From Halomonas ventosae (lineage in GTDB: Bacteria > Pseudomonadota > Gammaproteobacteria > Pseudomonadales > Halomonadaceae): DNA of 64,000 nt. Where the stretch lies: assembly GCF_004363555.1 (NCBI RefSeq), contig NZ_SNZJ01000002.1, positions 186,001 through 250,000 on the forward strand, in the 5' to 3' direction. Below the pieces are notes generated by a model that made no database searches, was not told where the DNA came from, and was given only the letters and a program-made list of their open reading frames with translations. The translations under genes were made by a program, and so were the position numbers. Shown here piece by piece: positions 1 to 8,743 of this stretch (position 1 is its first letter; the number at the start of each line of letters is the position of its first letter).

Positions 1-2260
1 GGCGGGCCAGCACCCCCTCGATGCGCTCCCGGGGCGCGTCCACCACCACCGTCAGGCGCAGCGGCTCGTGGCGCCAGGCGTTGCCGTCGTGCAGCGACTG
101 CCACGGCAGGCCGATGCGCAGCTGGGGCGAGTTGCCCTCGATCACCCCCAGATGGCCCCCCACCACCGAGTGCAGCAGCTTGTTGCCTGCCCCGTGGCGC
201 TCGGGGTCGACCACGGAGGCGTAGTACTGCAGGTTGATCCAGTTCGCCACCAGCATGGGGGCGCTCATCAGCGCCTCCAGGGTGGCGCCGTCGGGGTCGC
301 GCTCGGGGTGGTACTCGTGGAGGAATACCCGCCCCTCGAGGTCGCGGCCGCGGCTCGCTTCCCGCGGGGCCAGCAGCAGGGCGGCGTTGTTGGCCAGCCC
401 CCACTCCGGGCGCGGCTGGGACCAGTCGCCACCGCGCCGGGCCAGGGCGGCCAGGCGTGCCGTGTCGTCCTCGGCGGCGACGTCCAGCGCCGCCGCGCGG
501 GCCTCGCGGTTAGCCTGCCCAGCCTCTTCCAGCGCCTGTTCGAAGCGCTCGAGCAGGGGGGTGAGCGCCGCCGGCACCGCGTCGGTGTCGTGCAGGGTGA
601 CGCGGTCGGTGAGGGTGCAGTGGGTGGCGGCGAGCACATGGGTGCCCTCCGGCAGGCCGGCACCGCGGGCGGCCAGGCCATGGCGCACCTCGGGGTCGTT
701 GAGCAGCCGCGCGGCCAGGCAGGCATTGAGCCCGCCGCCCTGGCCGCCGCAGGCGCCGCAGGTGAGGCCGGCGTGGTGCGGGTTGTTGTCGCTCGCCGAG
801 TCGTGACCCACCAGCATCAGCAGCGGGGCGGCCTCGCCGCCCGGTGCCAGGGCATCGAGCAGCCCCCGGGCGAGCTCGACCCTTTCCGCCGTGGTCAGCG
901 GCTCGCCGCCGACGGCGTGGAAGGGGCCCTCCAGGGGCGTCGGCGCGGGCGAGGCGGTGGGGCGCCGGCGGCTGTCCCGGATCAGCTTCCAGGCCCAGGC
1001 GAGGCCGGTGGTCTCCACCAGGGTGAAGGTGGAGAGCGCATGGTACTTGGCGTGGCGGACCCCCTGGCGGCTGGCCTCCCGGCGGTGGCGGCGGCGGTGC
1101 AGCGGGGCCAGCGGTGGCGCCTCGGCGGTACGGTAGCGTGGCACGAGAAGGCCGGGCAGGCGCGGCAGGTCGCGCTCCGGCCCGGCGCTCGAGTGGGTGA
1201 TGGGCATGCCGAAGAAGCCCGCCACGCCCTGGGTGGCGACCTCCTCCCAGGCGGCCTCCAGGTGGCGCCGCAGCGGCTCGGAGCGCACGTCGATGCAGAA
1301 GGCCGCCTGCACGCTGGGTGCCGGGTGCGGTGCGGTAGGCGTGGCCAGGGTCGCCGCCAGGCGGCGCTGGTACCCGAGCTCCAGGGCGGCCTGCCAGCAC
1401 CACAGGGCCTCGTGGTCGCGATCGGCAGGCGCCGGCGCCGCCTCCCACTGTGTCGCCCAGCGAGCACGCCGCGGCGCCTCCAGCTCGGCCAGCCCCAGCC
1501 ACTCCCATGCCAGCAGGATCACCAGCAGCTGATCGATGCCGGCGTGGGCGGCGGCATGGGGGGTGTGCCAGGCCAGCCCCTGGCACCAGGAGGCCCAGCC
1601 ATTGACCCGCAGCAGCAGGGCGTGGGCCAGCGCCTCCAGCGCCTCCGGTGGCAGCGCGAGCTCGTCGACGAGTCGCTCGCGGGCGGCCGAGGCGTCGTCA
1701 GGCAGCGTGGCCACCCGCCGACGCCGGGCGGCGCTCAGGCGCCGGTCGTGGCGGCATTGGGCGTGCCACCAGGCGTAGAGAGTCTCGTCCCGTGCGCCCT
1801 CCCAGCGCTGCTGGTGGTGGTCGAAGTAGCCGGCGCAGCACTCCGCCACCGCCTCGAAGGCGTTGTCGGTCGTCGGGGCGGTGTCCTCGCCGGCCAGTTC
1901 CCAGGCGCTCGCCAGTGGCCGCAGCGCGACCTCGGGGCGTGCCAGCTTCGCCAGCAGGGCGGCCTCGTCCAGCGGCGAGCCGCACAGGGTAATCGCCTCG
2001 CGCAGCTCCTCGTGGCGGATGCGCCCGCTCTCCCAGGCCTGGCGATAGGCCTCGGGGGCGAGGGTCAGGCGGCCCCCGCCGCGCCGGGCGAGCAGCGCCT
2101 CGGCCTGCTCGATGGGCAGGTCGCGCAGCCCCCACCAGGGGTTGACCGCGATCCAGCGGTCGAGCGGCCAGGTGGGGGCGATGCGCTCGGCGGCGCGGGC
2201 CAGCGCCCGGTGGTGCTCGGCGGCGACGCGCGGGGCGGCGGTAGCGGCGACGGCGGTCAT
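1..2260 (-). CDS. dabA: DabA, inorganic carbon transporter subunit (DUF2309), 3' end cut by window
   Basis: Large cytoplasmic subunit of the DAB inorganic-carbon pump, which acts like an energy-coupled carbonic anhydrase to accumulate bicarbonate. I translated the minus strand from ATG 2260; the frame stays open to the window edge (about 753 codons), so the C-terminus is missing. The carbonic-anhydrase-like zinc site is visible: FCIDVRSE with Cys322 and Asp324, then GHDSASDNNPHHAGLTCGAC with His486 and Cys501. The Cys-Asp and His-Cys spacings match those I recall for characterised DabA. The ATG overlaps the dabB stop codon (ATGA), so the two are translationally coupled. The LysR gene at 3996 diverges from this pair and is the likely regulator. 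Confidence 0.93.
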   Translation of the reverse strand, partial: MTAVAATAAPRVAAEHHRALARAAERIAPTWPLDRWIAVNPWWGLRDLPIEQAEALLARRGGGRLTLAPEAYRQAWESGRIRHEELREAITLCGSPLDEAALLAKLARPEVALRPLASAWELAGEDTAPTTDNAFEAVAECCAGYFDHHQQRWEGARDETLYAWWHAQCRHDRRLSAARRRRVATLPDDASAARERLVDELALPPEALEALAHALLLRVNGWASWCQGLAWHTPHAAAHAGIDQLLVILLAWEWLGLAELEAPRRARWATQWEAAPAPADRDHEALWCWQAALELGYQRRLAATLATPTAPHPAPSVQAAFCIDVRSEPLRRHLEAAWEEVATQGVAGFFGMPITHSSAGPERDLPRLPGLLVPRYRTAEAPPLAPLHRRRHRREASRQGVRHAKYHALSTFTLVETTGLAWAWKLIRDSRRRPTASPAPTPLEGPFHAVGGEPLTTAERVELARGLLDALAPGGEAAPLLMLVGHDSASDNNPHHAGLTCGACGGQGGGLNACLAARLLNDPEVRHGLAARGAGLPEGTHVLAATHCTLTDRVTLHDTDAVPAALTPLLERFEQALEEAGQANREARAAALDVAAEDDTARLAALARRGGDWSQPRPEWGLANNAALLLAPREASRGRDLEGRVFLHEYHPERDPDGATLEALMSAPMLVANWINLQYYASVVDPERHGAGNKLLHSVVGGHLGVIEGNSPQLRIGLPWQSLHDGNAWRHEPLRLTVVVDAPRERIEGVLAR

Positions 2261-3867
2261 GACACCTCTCCTCTGGCGGTGACGGTCCGGGACGGGCGGG
2301 TAAGCCGGGTGGGTTCGGGCAGGCGGTGGCGCATCAGGCGGTCGATGGCGCGCTCCAGCGGCAGGTGGGCGTAGAGGCCCTGGCGGAAGTGGATCCGCCA
2401 GCGCGCCACCGCGGGGTGCCGGGGCCACAGCGTGACCGCCAGGGCCAGGCCGACCAGCGCCAGCAGCAGCGCGGCGCCGAGCAGGCCGGCGGCCAGGGTC
2501 AGCGGGTCGGTGGCCCGCGGCAGGGCCGGCGCCACCAGGGCGTGGAGCAGCGCATAGAGCGGCACCAGGGCCAGCGCCAGGGCCGCGAGGGCGAGGCGCC
2601 GGGTGCGGCCCAGTCCCGCCGGCAGGCCCAGCAGCGCCCCGCCCACCGCCAGGGTCAGCAGTACGCCGAGCAGCGGGTTGTGGCTGACCAGGGCGGGCCA
2701 GGCCAGCAGCACGGCCCCCGCCACTGTGGCGGCGAGGCCGGCCGTCGCCAGGCGCTCGGACAGCGGGGCCAGCGGCAGCCGCGAGCAGCGCGCCGCGCGC
2801 ACCGTGCGTCCGCAGGCGAGGAAGGAGTGGGCCTTGTAGAGGGAGTGGGCGAGCAGGTGCACCAGCGCCAGGGTGTAGGCGCCCAGGCCGATCTCCAGCA
2901 GCATGAAGCCCATCTGGGCGCAGGTGGACCAGGCCAGGGCGTGCTTGACCGAGGCCTGGGTGAGCATGGTCAGCACCGCGACGATGGCGGTGGTGCCGCC
3001 GATGGCGACCAGCAGCAGGTGGCCAAGGGTGAGGCCGTCGAACAGCGGGTAGAGGCGCAGCCAGACGTAGCCGCCGAGGTTGATCACCCCGGCGTGGAGC
3101 AGCGCCGAGACCGGGGTGGGGGCCTCCATCACCTTCATCAGCCAGCCGTGCAGCGGCAGCTGGGCGCACTTGCACAGCGCGGCCAGTGCCAGGGCCACGG
3201 AGGCCGCCGGCAGCGCCCACCCCTCGCCGGTCGAGGCCTCGGCGGCGGCCAGCAGCACCGGCAGCTCGAAGCTGCCGTAGTGGTGGAAGAGCAGGCCCAC
3301 CGCGGCCAGCAGGGCGAGGTCGCCCAGGCGGCTGACGGCGAACTTCTGCCAGGCGGCGCGGCGCGCCTCGCGGCGCTCCGGGTAGAGGGTCAGCAGGTGG
3401 TGGAGGGCCAGGCTGACGCCGACCCAGGCCACCAGCATCACCAGCAGGTGGTGGGTGAACACCAGCAGCAGCACGCTGGCCAGCACCACCAGGCACCAGG
3501 GCAGGAAGCGGTCGCGCCCGCGATCGCCCTCCAGGTAGCCGTCGGCGAAGCGCAGCAGCACCACGCCAAGGAAGCTGATCAGCAGCGCCATCCACACCGC
3601 CAGGCCGTCGGGGTAGAGGCCCAGGGGCGCGGCGACCGCCGGCAGGCCGGTGGCAAGGCCGGCGGCATCGGCCACCAACAGGAGGCCGATCAGCGCGCTG
3701 GCGAGGAAGCTGCCGGCCATCAGCGCCTGGCCGAGGCGCCAGCCACGCCGCTGGCGGGCGGGGGTGGTCAGGCGGCTGGCCCAGCCGGCGAGCAACAGCA
3801 GCGCGACCGGCAGCGCCAGCCACACCGCCAGCGACGCATGGATCACCGCATCGAGCAGGGTCGTCAT
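2257..3867 (-). CDS. dabB: DabB, proton-conducting membrane subunit of the DAB carbon pump
   Basis: Polytopic membrane protein of 536 residues related to NuoL/MrpA antiporter subunits. It is expected to pass cations across the membrane to drive DabA-dependent bicarbonate accumulation. The sequence is strongly hydrophobic throughout, with the Proton_antipo_M core in the middle (KVMEAPTPVSALLHAG and the later HALAWSTCAQMGFMLLEIGL region). It is shorter than NuoL, as usual for DabB. It is first in the dabB-dabA operon and overlaps dabA by 4 bp. The name rests on the DUF2309 partner: alone it would be called an NADH-quinone oxidoreductase subunit L-like protein. Confidence 0.92.
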   Translation of the reverse strand: MTTLLDAVIHASLAVWLALPVALLLLAGWASRLTTPARQRRGWRLGQALMAGSFLASALIGLLLVADAAGLATGLPAVAAPLGLYPDGLAVWMALLISFLGVVLLRFADGYLEGDRGRDRFLPWCLVVLASVLLLVFTHHLLVMLVAWVGVSLALHHLLTLYPERREARRAAWQKFAVSRLGDLALLAAVGLLFHHYGSFELPVLLAAAEASTGEGWALPAASVALALAALCKCAQLPLHGWLMKVMEAPTPVSALLHAGVINLGGYVWLRLYPLFDGLTLGHLLLVAIGGTTAIVAVLTMLTQASVKHALAWSTCAQMGFMLLEIGLGAYTLALVHLLAHSLYKAHSFLACGRTVRAARCSRLPLAPLSERLATAGLAATVAGAVLLAWPALVSHNPLLGVLLTLAVGGALLGLPAGLGRTRRLALAALALALVPLYALLHALVAPALPRATDPLTLAAGLLGAALLLALVGLALAVTLWPRHPAVARWRIHFRQGLYAHLPLERAIDRLMRHRLPEPTRLTRPSRTVTARGEVS

Positions 3868-3948
3868 GGTAGGGCTCCTGTGGGAGAGGGGATGCCCGTA
3901 CTATGCCGCCGGAGCCTTGTTGCAAAAAAATGGTTTATCTAGAAGGTA

Positions 3949-3969
3949 TCGTTCGTTTAAAAAGAACGA
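3949..3969. promoter_or_regulatory. Inverted repeat between dabB and the LysR gene (candidate operator)
   Basis: Arms TCGTTC (3949-3954) and GAACGA (3964-3969) are separated by the A/T-rich nine bases GTTTAAAAA. The element lies in the 128-bp divergent region, 27 bp before the LysR start codon. Size and position fit an autoregulatory LysR-type binding site that would also control dabBA. Binding is inferred. Confidence 0.5.
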
Positions 3970-3995
3970 GTCTCGCCACCGCCCGGAGCGCGGCC

Positions 3996-4895
3996 ATGAA
4001 GCTCAACTACCACCACCTCTATCACTTCTGGCAGGTCGCCAAGTCGGGGCACCTGACCCGGACCGCCGAGGCGCTGCATGTCTCGCAGTCGGCGCTCTCC
4101 CACCAGATCCGCCAGCTGGAGGAGCGCCTGGGGCAGAAGCTGTTCCTGCGCGAGGGGCGCAAGCTGCGCCTCACCGAGGCGGGGCGTCTGGCGTTCGACC
4201 ACGCCGACGCCATCTTCCGCCAGGGGGAGGAGCTCACCGCGCTGTTCGCCGAGGGCGGCCACGCCCATCGCGAGGTGATCCGGGTGGGGGCGGTGGCGAC
4301 GCTGTCGCGCAACTTCCAGGAGGAGTTCCTGCGCCCGCTGCTCGACCGCGAGGACCTGGAACTGAGCCTGCAGAGCGGCGGGCTCGACGACCTGCTGCGG
4401 CGTCTCTCGGCCCACCGCCTGGACGTGGTGCTGGCCAACCAGTCGGTGCGCGGCGACGACCAGCACCCCTGGCGCTCCCAGCGCCTGGCGCGCCAGCCGG
4501 TGAGCATCATCGGGGCGACGCGCCTGGGCCCGCTGGCGCCCTTCCCCGAGGGGCTCGCCGGCCGCGGCCTGATCGTGCCCGGGCCGGAGAGCAGCGTGCG
4601 CCAGGCCTTCGACCGGCTCTGCGATCTCCACCGGCTGTCGCCGACGATCATCGCCGAGGTGGACGACATGGCCCTGATGCGCCTGCTGGCCCGCGACACC
4701 GGCCACCTGGCGGTGATGCCGCCGGTGGTGGTGCGCGACGAGCTGCGCGTCGGGAGCCTGAGCGACTTCGGCGCCCTGCCCGGGGTGTTCGAGGAGTTCT
4801 ACGCCATCACCATCCGCCGGCGCTTCGAGTCGCCACTACTCAAGCGCCTGCTGAGCCAGCCCAGCGAGGCGCTACTGCCGGGCACGCGGGAGTGA
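3996..4895 (+). CDS. LysR-family transcriptional regulator (NhaR-like), likely regulator of dabBA
   Basis: 299 residues. The N-terminal winged helix-turn-helix (KLNYHHLYHFWQVAKSG, then TRTAEALHVSQSALSHQIRQ) is followed by a LysR substrate-binding domain. The opening NYHHLYHFW resembles NhaR. The frame is open upstream to 3903, but the family normally begins at M-K-L-N-Y, so ATG 3996 is preferred. It is divergent from dabBA across 128 bp containing a dyad. Control of the carbon pump in response to CO2 or pH is inferred from position; LysR genes commonly accompany dabAB. Confidence 0.9.
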   Translation: MKLNYHHLYHFWQVAKSGHLTRTAEALHVSQSALSHQIRQLEERLGQKLFLREGRKLRLTEAGRLAFDHADAIFRQGEELTALFAEGGHAHREVIRVGAVATLSRNFQEEFLRPLLDREDLELSLQSGGLDDLLRRLSAHRLDVVLANQSVRGDDQHPWRSQRLARQPVSIIGATRLGPLAPFPEGLAGRGLIVPGPESSVRQAFDRLCDLHRLSPTIIAEVDDMALMRLLARDTGHLAVMPPVVVRDELRVGSLSDFGALPGVFEEFYAITIRRRFESPLLKRLLSQPSEALLPGTRE

Positions 4896-4961
4896 CTCGC
4901 CGCACCAGGATTTCGATGCCGGCCGGGCCTCGCCAGAACGCGCCCGTCGCGTGTTGGGCGC

Positions 4962-5555
4962 TCAGCGCTTGCGGGCGATGAACTGCACCACGGCGCCGAG
5001 GCCGGTATGGCCGCGGCCCTCGACCACCTGGCGGTCGAACTCGCGGCTCGAGAGGATCTCGAAGTCGGCGAAGGCCGCCTCCAGCTCCGCGGCCGTGGGG
5101 GTGCGGTCCGGGGTGTCGGGTCCGCCGGTATCCCGCGGCACCTGGGCCGGGGTATAGGCCTCCAGGATCAGGATCCCGCCGGGCTTCAGGGTGTGCGCCA
5201 CCTGGCGGTGGAGGTGCGGGCGGCCCGCCTCGGGCACATGGCAGAAGATCGACACCACCGCGTCGAAGGCCTCGGCGTCGAAGGTGTGCTCGGTGAGGTC
5301 GGCGACCAGGGTCTCCAGGGGCACGCCCTCCCGCTCGGCCAGGCGGTCCGCCTTGCGCAGGCCGACCGCTGAGGCATCCACAGAGAGCACCCGATGGCCG
5401 AGCTTGGCCAGGTAGACGCCGTTGCGCCCCTCGCCATCGGCCAGGCACAGCACCTCCCGCGGCGGCTCGCCGATCAGCCCTACCTGCTCGCGCAGGAAGT
5501 CGTTGGGCTCGGTGCCGTAGACGTAGTCATCGGTGTCGTAGCGCTCATCCCACAT
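4962..5555 (-). CDS. Class I SAM-dependent methyltransferase (TehB/UbiE-like)
   Basis: 197 residues with a Rossmann-type methyltransferase fold. It begins MWDERYDTDDYVYGTEPNDFL, as do many small bacterial methyltransferases. Motif I is CLADGEGRNGVYLAKLG (about residues 36-52), followed by an acidic residue at the end of strand 2 (VDAS) and motif IV-like DAVVSIFCH. The substrate cannot be read from sequence; relatives include tellurite-resistance and thiol methyltransferases. It is a single gene, convergent with the LysR gene, preceded by a perfect palindrome at 5572-5589. Confidence 0.9.
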   Translation of the reverse strand: MWDERYDTDDYVYGTEPNDFLREQVGLIGEPPREVLCLADGEGRNGVYLAKLGHRVLSVDASAVGLRKADRLAEREGVPLETLVADLTEHTFDAEAFDAVVSIFCHVPEAGRPHLHRQVAHTLKPGGILILEAYTPAQVPRDTGGPDTPDRTPTAAELEAAFADFEILSSREFDRQVVEGRGHTGLGAVVQFIARKR

Positions 5556-5571
5556 GGCAATTCCTCGAACT

Positions 5572-5589
5572 TGGCTATGGATATAGCCA
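5572..5589. promoter_or_regulatory. Perfect 18-bp palindrome upstream of the methyltransferase gene
   Basis: TGGCTATGGATATAGCCA is two 7-bp arms around GGAT. It starts 17 bp upstream of the methyltransferase ATG (minus strand) and lies in the divergent region shared with the DUF4349 gene. Length and position suit a repressor or activator operator; no regulator is encoded next to it. Confidence 0.45.
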
Positions 5590-5679
5590 TCGAGAATACC
5601 AAGGGGCGGGGGCCGCGTCTGCGGGAGGCCGGGGGTGCTACGCTTGAGGTTCCCGATTCGTCACGGATGACCGCCTGCC

Positions 5680-6642
5680 ATGCCAGACCTGCCCCGTCCT
5701 TATCGCCTTCTCCTGCCGTTCCTGCTGCTGGCCGCCACCCTCGGCCTCGCCGGCTGCGACGGGCCCGCTCTCGACAACGCGCCACCGCGGCCGACCCCGC
5801 CGGAGGGCCGCTTCTCCGGCGAGGCCATGGTGCGCCAGGCCGATGTCGCCGGCGCTGCCCGACCGGCCGACGGGGCGGGCGAGGCACCCGACACCCGCAT
5901 CGAGGAGCGCCGCGGCTACAACCTGCAGTTCGACGAGGCCGAGGCCTTGGTGGCCGCCTACCGGGAGACCCACGAGGCCTGCGTGGCGAGTGAGCACTGC
6001 CAGGTGGAGCAGGGGCGCCTGCAGACGCCGCGGCATGGCCTGGCCAGCGGTTACCTGGCCATGCGCGTGGCCCGCGACCAGGTGGAGAGCGCCGAGCCGG
6101 TGCGTCTGGTGGCCAAGTCGCCGGCGCTCAGCGGTGTGGAGGTCACCCGCCACGACCGCACCCAGCAGGTGATCGACACCGAGGCACGGCTGGCCCAGCA
6201 GGTGGTGCTGCGCGAGCGCCTCAAGGAGCTCGCCCAGGAGGGGCGGGGCTTCAGTGAGCGGCGCATCCAGGACCTGCTGCAGGTCGAGCGTGAGCTCGCG
6301 AGGGTGCAGGGCGAGATCGAGTCCATGCAGGGCCAGCAGCGCCACCTCGCCCGGGTCACCGACACGGTGGCGATCTCGGCCGACTTCCAGCAGCAGCGCT
6401 GGGTGGAGCCCCGCCAGCACGGCGTTCTCGCGCCGCTGTGGCGGGCGCTGGACCGCAGCGTGTCGCTGTTCTTCGAGTCGGTGGGCCAGGTGATCCTGGT
6501 GGTAGTCTTCCTCACCCCCTGGCTGGTGATCGGCCTGCCCGTGCTGTGGCTGCTCAGCCGGCTGTGGCGACCGCTGCGCCGCGCGCTCTCGCGTCTGGGC
6601 GAGATGCGGCGGGCGCGCAGGAGGGCGGCGCGCGAGGAGTAG
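5680..6642 (+). CDS. DUF4349 domain-containing lipoprotein
   Basis: 320 residues. The N-terminal signal peptide ends in a lipobox (LGLAGC, Cys about 25), predicting a lipid anchor. A low-complexity linker leads to the DUF4349 region: a beta-rich segment (residues about 130-160), a helical coiled-coil-prone stretch (about 165-215, many Glu, Arg and Gln), and a single membrane segment (about 268-292, VILVVVFLTPWLVIGLPVLWLL) followed by an Arg-rich tail. This matches the usual family architecture. Molecular function is unknown. Monocistronic. Confidence 0.85.
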   Translation: MPDLPRPYRLLLPFLLLAATLGLAGCDGPALDNAPPRPTPPEGRFSGEAMVRQADVAGAARPADGAGEAPDTRIEERRGYNLQFDEAEALVAAYRETHEACVASEHCQVEQGRLQTPRHGLASGYLAMRVARDQVESAEPVRLVAKSPALSGVEVTRHDRTQQVIDTEARLAQQVVLRERLKELAQEGRGFSERRIQDLLQVERELARVQGEIESMQGQQRHLARVTDTVAISADFQQQRWVEPRQHGVLAPLWRALDRSVSLFFESVGQVILVVVFLTPWLVIGLPVLWLLSRLWRPLRRALSRLGEMRRARRRAAREE

Positions 6643-6769
6643 GGGCGCCGGACCAGCGGGGCACCAGGGTGACTGCGCGCCACCGGGCCCTGTCCGGGCA
6701 TCATGGCCGCAGGGCGGCATGCTAGAATCGACGCCTTGCATTTCATGAACGTAACATCGGACAGACATC

Positions 6770-8680
6770 GTGATACCACCCGCCCGACGCCCACGCCCCG
6801 GCCTCTTCCTCACCTGGCTGCGCTTCCTCGTGGTCCTCACCCTGATCACCGGGGGCCTTCGCCTGGTGTCGGATGCCGTGATGACGCCCGAAGGGCTCTG
6901 GCCCACCGCCTGGTGGTGGGGGCTGCGCTTCGACCTGGCCATCTCGGCCCTGCTGGCCGGCCTCACCACCCTGGTGCTGTGGCCGGCCTCCCGCCTGCTG
7001 AAACGACTGCCCCGTCGCGGCTGGCTGGTGCCCGCCGGGGTCATCCTGCTGTTTGCCCAGCTGGGCGACTGGCTCTACTGGCAGGAAACCGGACGCCATG
7101 TCGGCTACGAGGCGGCGGAGCTCGCCAACTCCGCCGGCAGCCTGGGGGGCATGCTCATCGCGCACTGGCCCTACCTGCTGGGCATCTTCATCCTGCTGGT
7201 CGCCATCGCGCGGGTTCCCGTCGCCGAGGCTCGCCTCAGGGTGCGCTTCGCGCCCGAGCTGGCCATGCTGGCGGTGATCATCGCCACGGTGCCGATCGTG
7301 CGAGGCGGCGTGAGCGGCGTGCCCCAGAGCCCCGACGACGCCCTGAGGCTGGGCAACCCCGAGGCCGCCACCGCCGCCCTCAACGGTGCCTACGCGGCGC
7401 TGCACGGCCTGCAGCGTGGCCAGAAGTACGCGCTGGAGCCCGTGCCGCTCGGCTGGATGCGTGACGACGAGGCTCGTTCGCGGGTGGATCGGCTCTATCC
7501 CGATGCGGCCCTGGCGAACGGCGAGCCCCGCCGGATGAACGTGGCCTTCGTGCTGCTGGAGAGCTGGGCCAGCGTCTTCATGGCGCCCCTCGACGACGGC
7601 CGCCCGGTGACGCCGCGCTTCGACGCCCTGGCCGAGCGCTCACTGCACAGCAAGGATCTCATCGCCGGCGGCCGGCGCACCACCGAGGGGATGTTCAGCC
7701 TGTTCTGCAGCTACCAGAACCCGCCAGGCCAGACCATCGCCCAGACCGACCTGGCCCGCCACGACTACGACTGCCTGCCTGAGCGCCTTGCCAAGGCCGG
7801 CTGGCAGACCGCCTTCTTCCAGGGGTCCCACGAGAACACCAGTGGCACCGGCGCCTTCGCTCAGGCGCTGGGCTTCCGGGAGAGCCTCGGCAAGGAGGAC
7901 ATCGAGCAGCGCCAGTGGCCCGAGAACTACTGGGGCGTCTACGACCGGGACCTCTATCGCTTCGTCCTGGAGCGCATGGGGGACATGCGCGAGCCCATGC
8001 TGGTCGGCATCAACACCAACACCACCCACGACACCCAGGTGCCGTCCGGCATGACCCCGCTGATCGACAGCGACTCACGTGCCGCGGGGATCCGCAACAC
8101 CCTGCACATGGCCGACGAGGCGGTCGGCGACTTCGTCGAGGCCATCGAGTCCCGCGACTGGCAGCATCCCTGGCTGATCGTGCTGGTGTCCGACCATACC
8201 TCACGGGTGGAGGGCTCGATCCTCGAGCGCTCCCGGCTGCCGTTCCTCCTCTATGCGCCGGGCATCGTCGAGCCCGGCCGTCCCTCGCGCACCGGCCATC
8301 AACGCGATATCGCACCGACCCTGGCCGACCTGCTGGACCTGCCCCTTCCCGGCGCCATGGGTCACTCGCTGCTCGACCCGGCCGCGCCCCAGCTCGCCGA
8401 ATACCATCAGGCGGGGACCCTGGGCTGGGTCATGGACGACCATGCGGTGGAGTTCTCGCTGCTCGACCCGAGCCGGCAGCGCTGTTTCGGCTGGCAGCCA
8501 CCGTCAGCTCCGGGCCCCGAGCAACCGTGCGACGAGCGCGCCCGGCAGGGCGTGAAGGACGCCTATGCCCTGACCCAGCACGCCCAGCGGCACCTGTTCG
8601 ATGGCACCACCGAGGCGCTTGCCCGCCAGGCTCGCCATCTCGATACCCGCCGCTCACTCGCCTCCGGTACCTCGCCATAG
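6770..8680 (+). CDS. LTA synthase-like membrane sulfatase/phosphoglycerol (or phosphoethanolamine) transferase
   Basis: 636 residues, GTG start. About five hydrophobic segments lie in the first 190 residues, followed by a large periplasmic sulfatase-fold domain. Residues aligned with the LtaS active site are present: Glu264 (VLLESWAS), Thr304 (GGRRTTEGMF) as nucleophile, and Asp475-His476 (LVSDHTSR). Gram-negative members transfer phosphoglycerol (OpgB-type) or phosphoethanolamine to glycans or lipids; which applies here cannot be decided. The start is chosen because MIPPARRPRPGLFLTWL gives a normal N-in first helix. No operon partner is visible. Confidence 0.88.
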   Translation: MIPPARRPRPGLFLTWLRFLVVLTLITGGLRLVSDAVMTPEGLWPTAWWWGLRFDLAISALLAGLTTLVLWPASRLLKRLPRRGWLVPAGVILLFAQLGDWLYWQETGRHVGYEAAELANSAGSLGGMLIAHWPYLLGIFILLVAIARVPVAEARLRVRFAPELAMLAVIIATVPIVRGGVSGVPQSPDDALRLGNPEAATAALNGAYAALHGLQRGQKYALEPVPLGWMRDDEARSRVDRLYPDAALANGEPRRMNVAFVLLESWASVFMAPLDDGRPVTPRFDALAERSLHSKDLIAGGRRTTEGMFSLFCSYQNPPGQTIAQTDLARHDYDCLPERLAKAGWQTAFFQGSHENTSGTGAFAQALGFRESLGKEDIEQRQWPENYWGVYDRDLYRFVLERMGDMREPMLVGINTNTTHDTQVPSGMTPLIDSDSRAAGIRNTLHMADEAVGDFVEAIESRDWQHPWLIVLVSDHTSRVEGSILERSRLPFLLYAPGIVEPGRPSRTGHQRDIAPTLADLLDLPLPGAMGHSLLDPAAPQLAEYHQAGTLGWVMDDHAVEFSLLDPSRQRCFGWQPPSAPGPEQPCDERARQGVKDAYALTQHAQRHLFDGTTEALARQARHLDTRRSLASGTSP

Positions 8681-8743
8681 CCAGGCGACGCCAGGGCCCC
8701 CCATCCTACCTGCCCGTCGAGGCCTCACGGTGGGTTTACGCAG

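Noticed and set aside
68..2374. Long plus-strand open frame opposite dabA
   Set aside because: Gln/Arg/Gly-rich translation without any domain; it is the antisense shadow of dabA, whose minus-strand protein has the zinc motifs.
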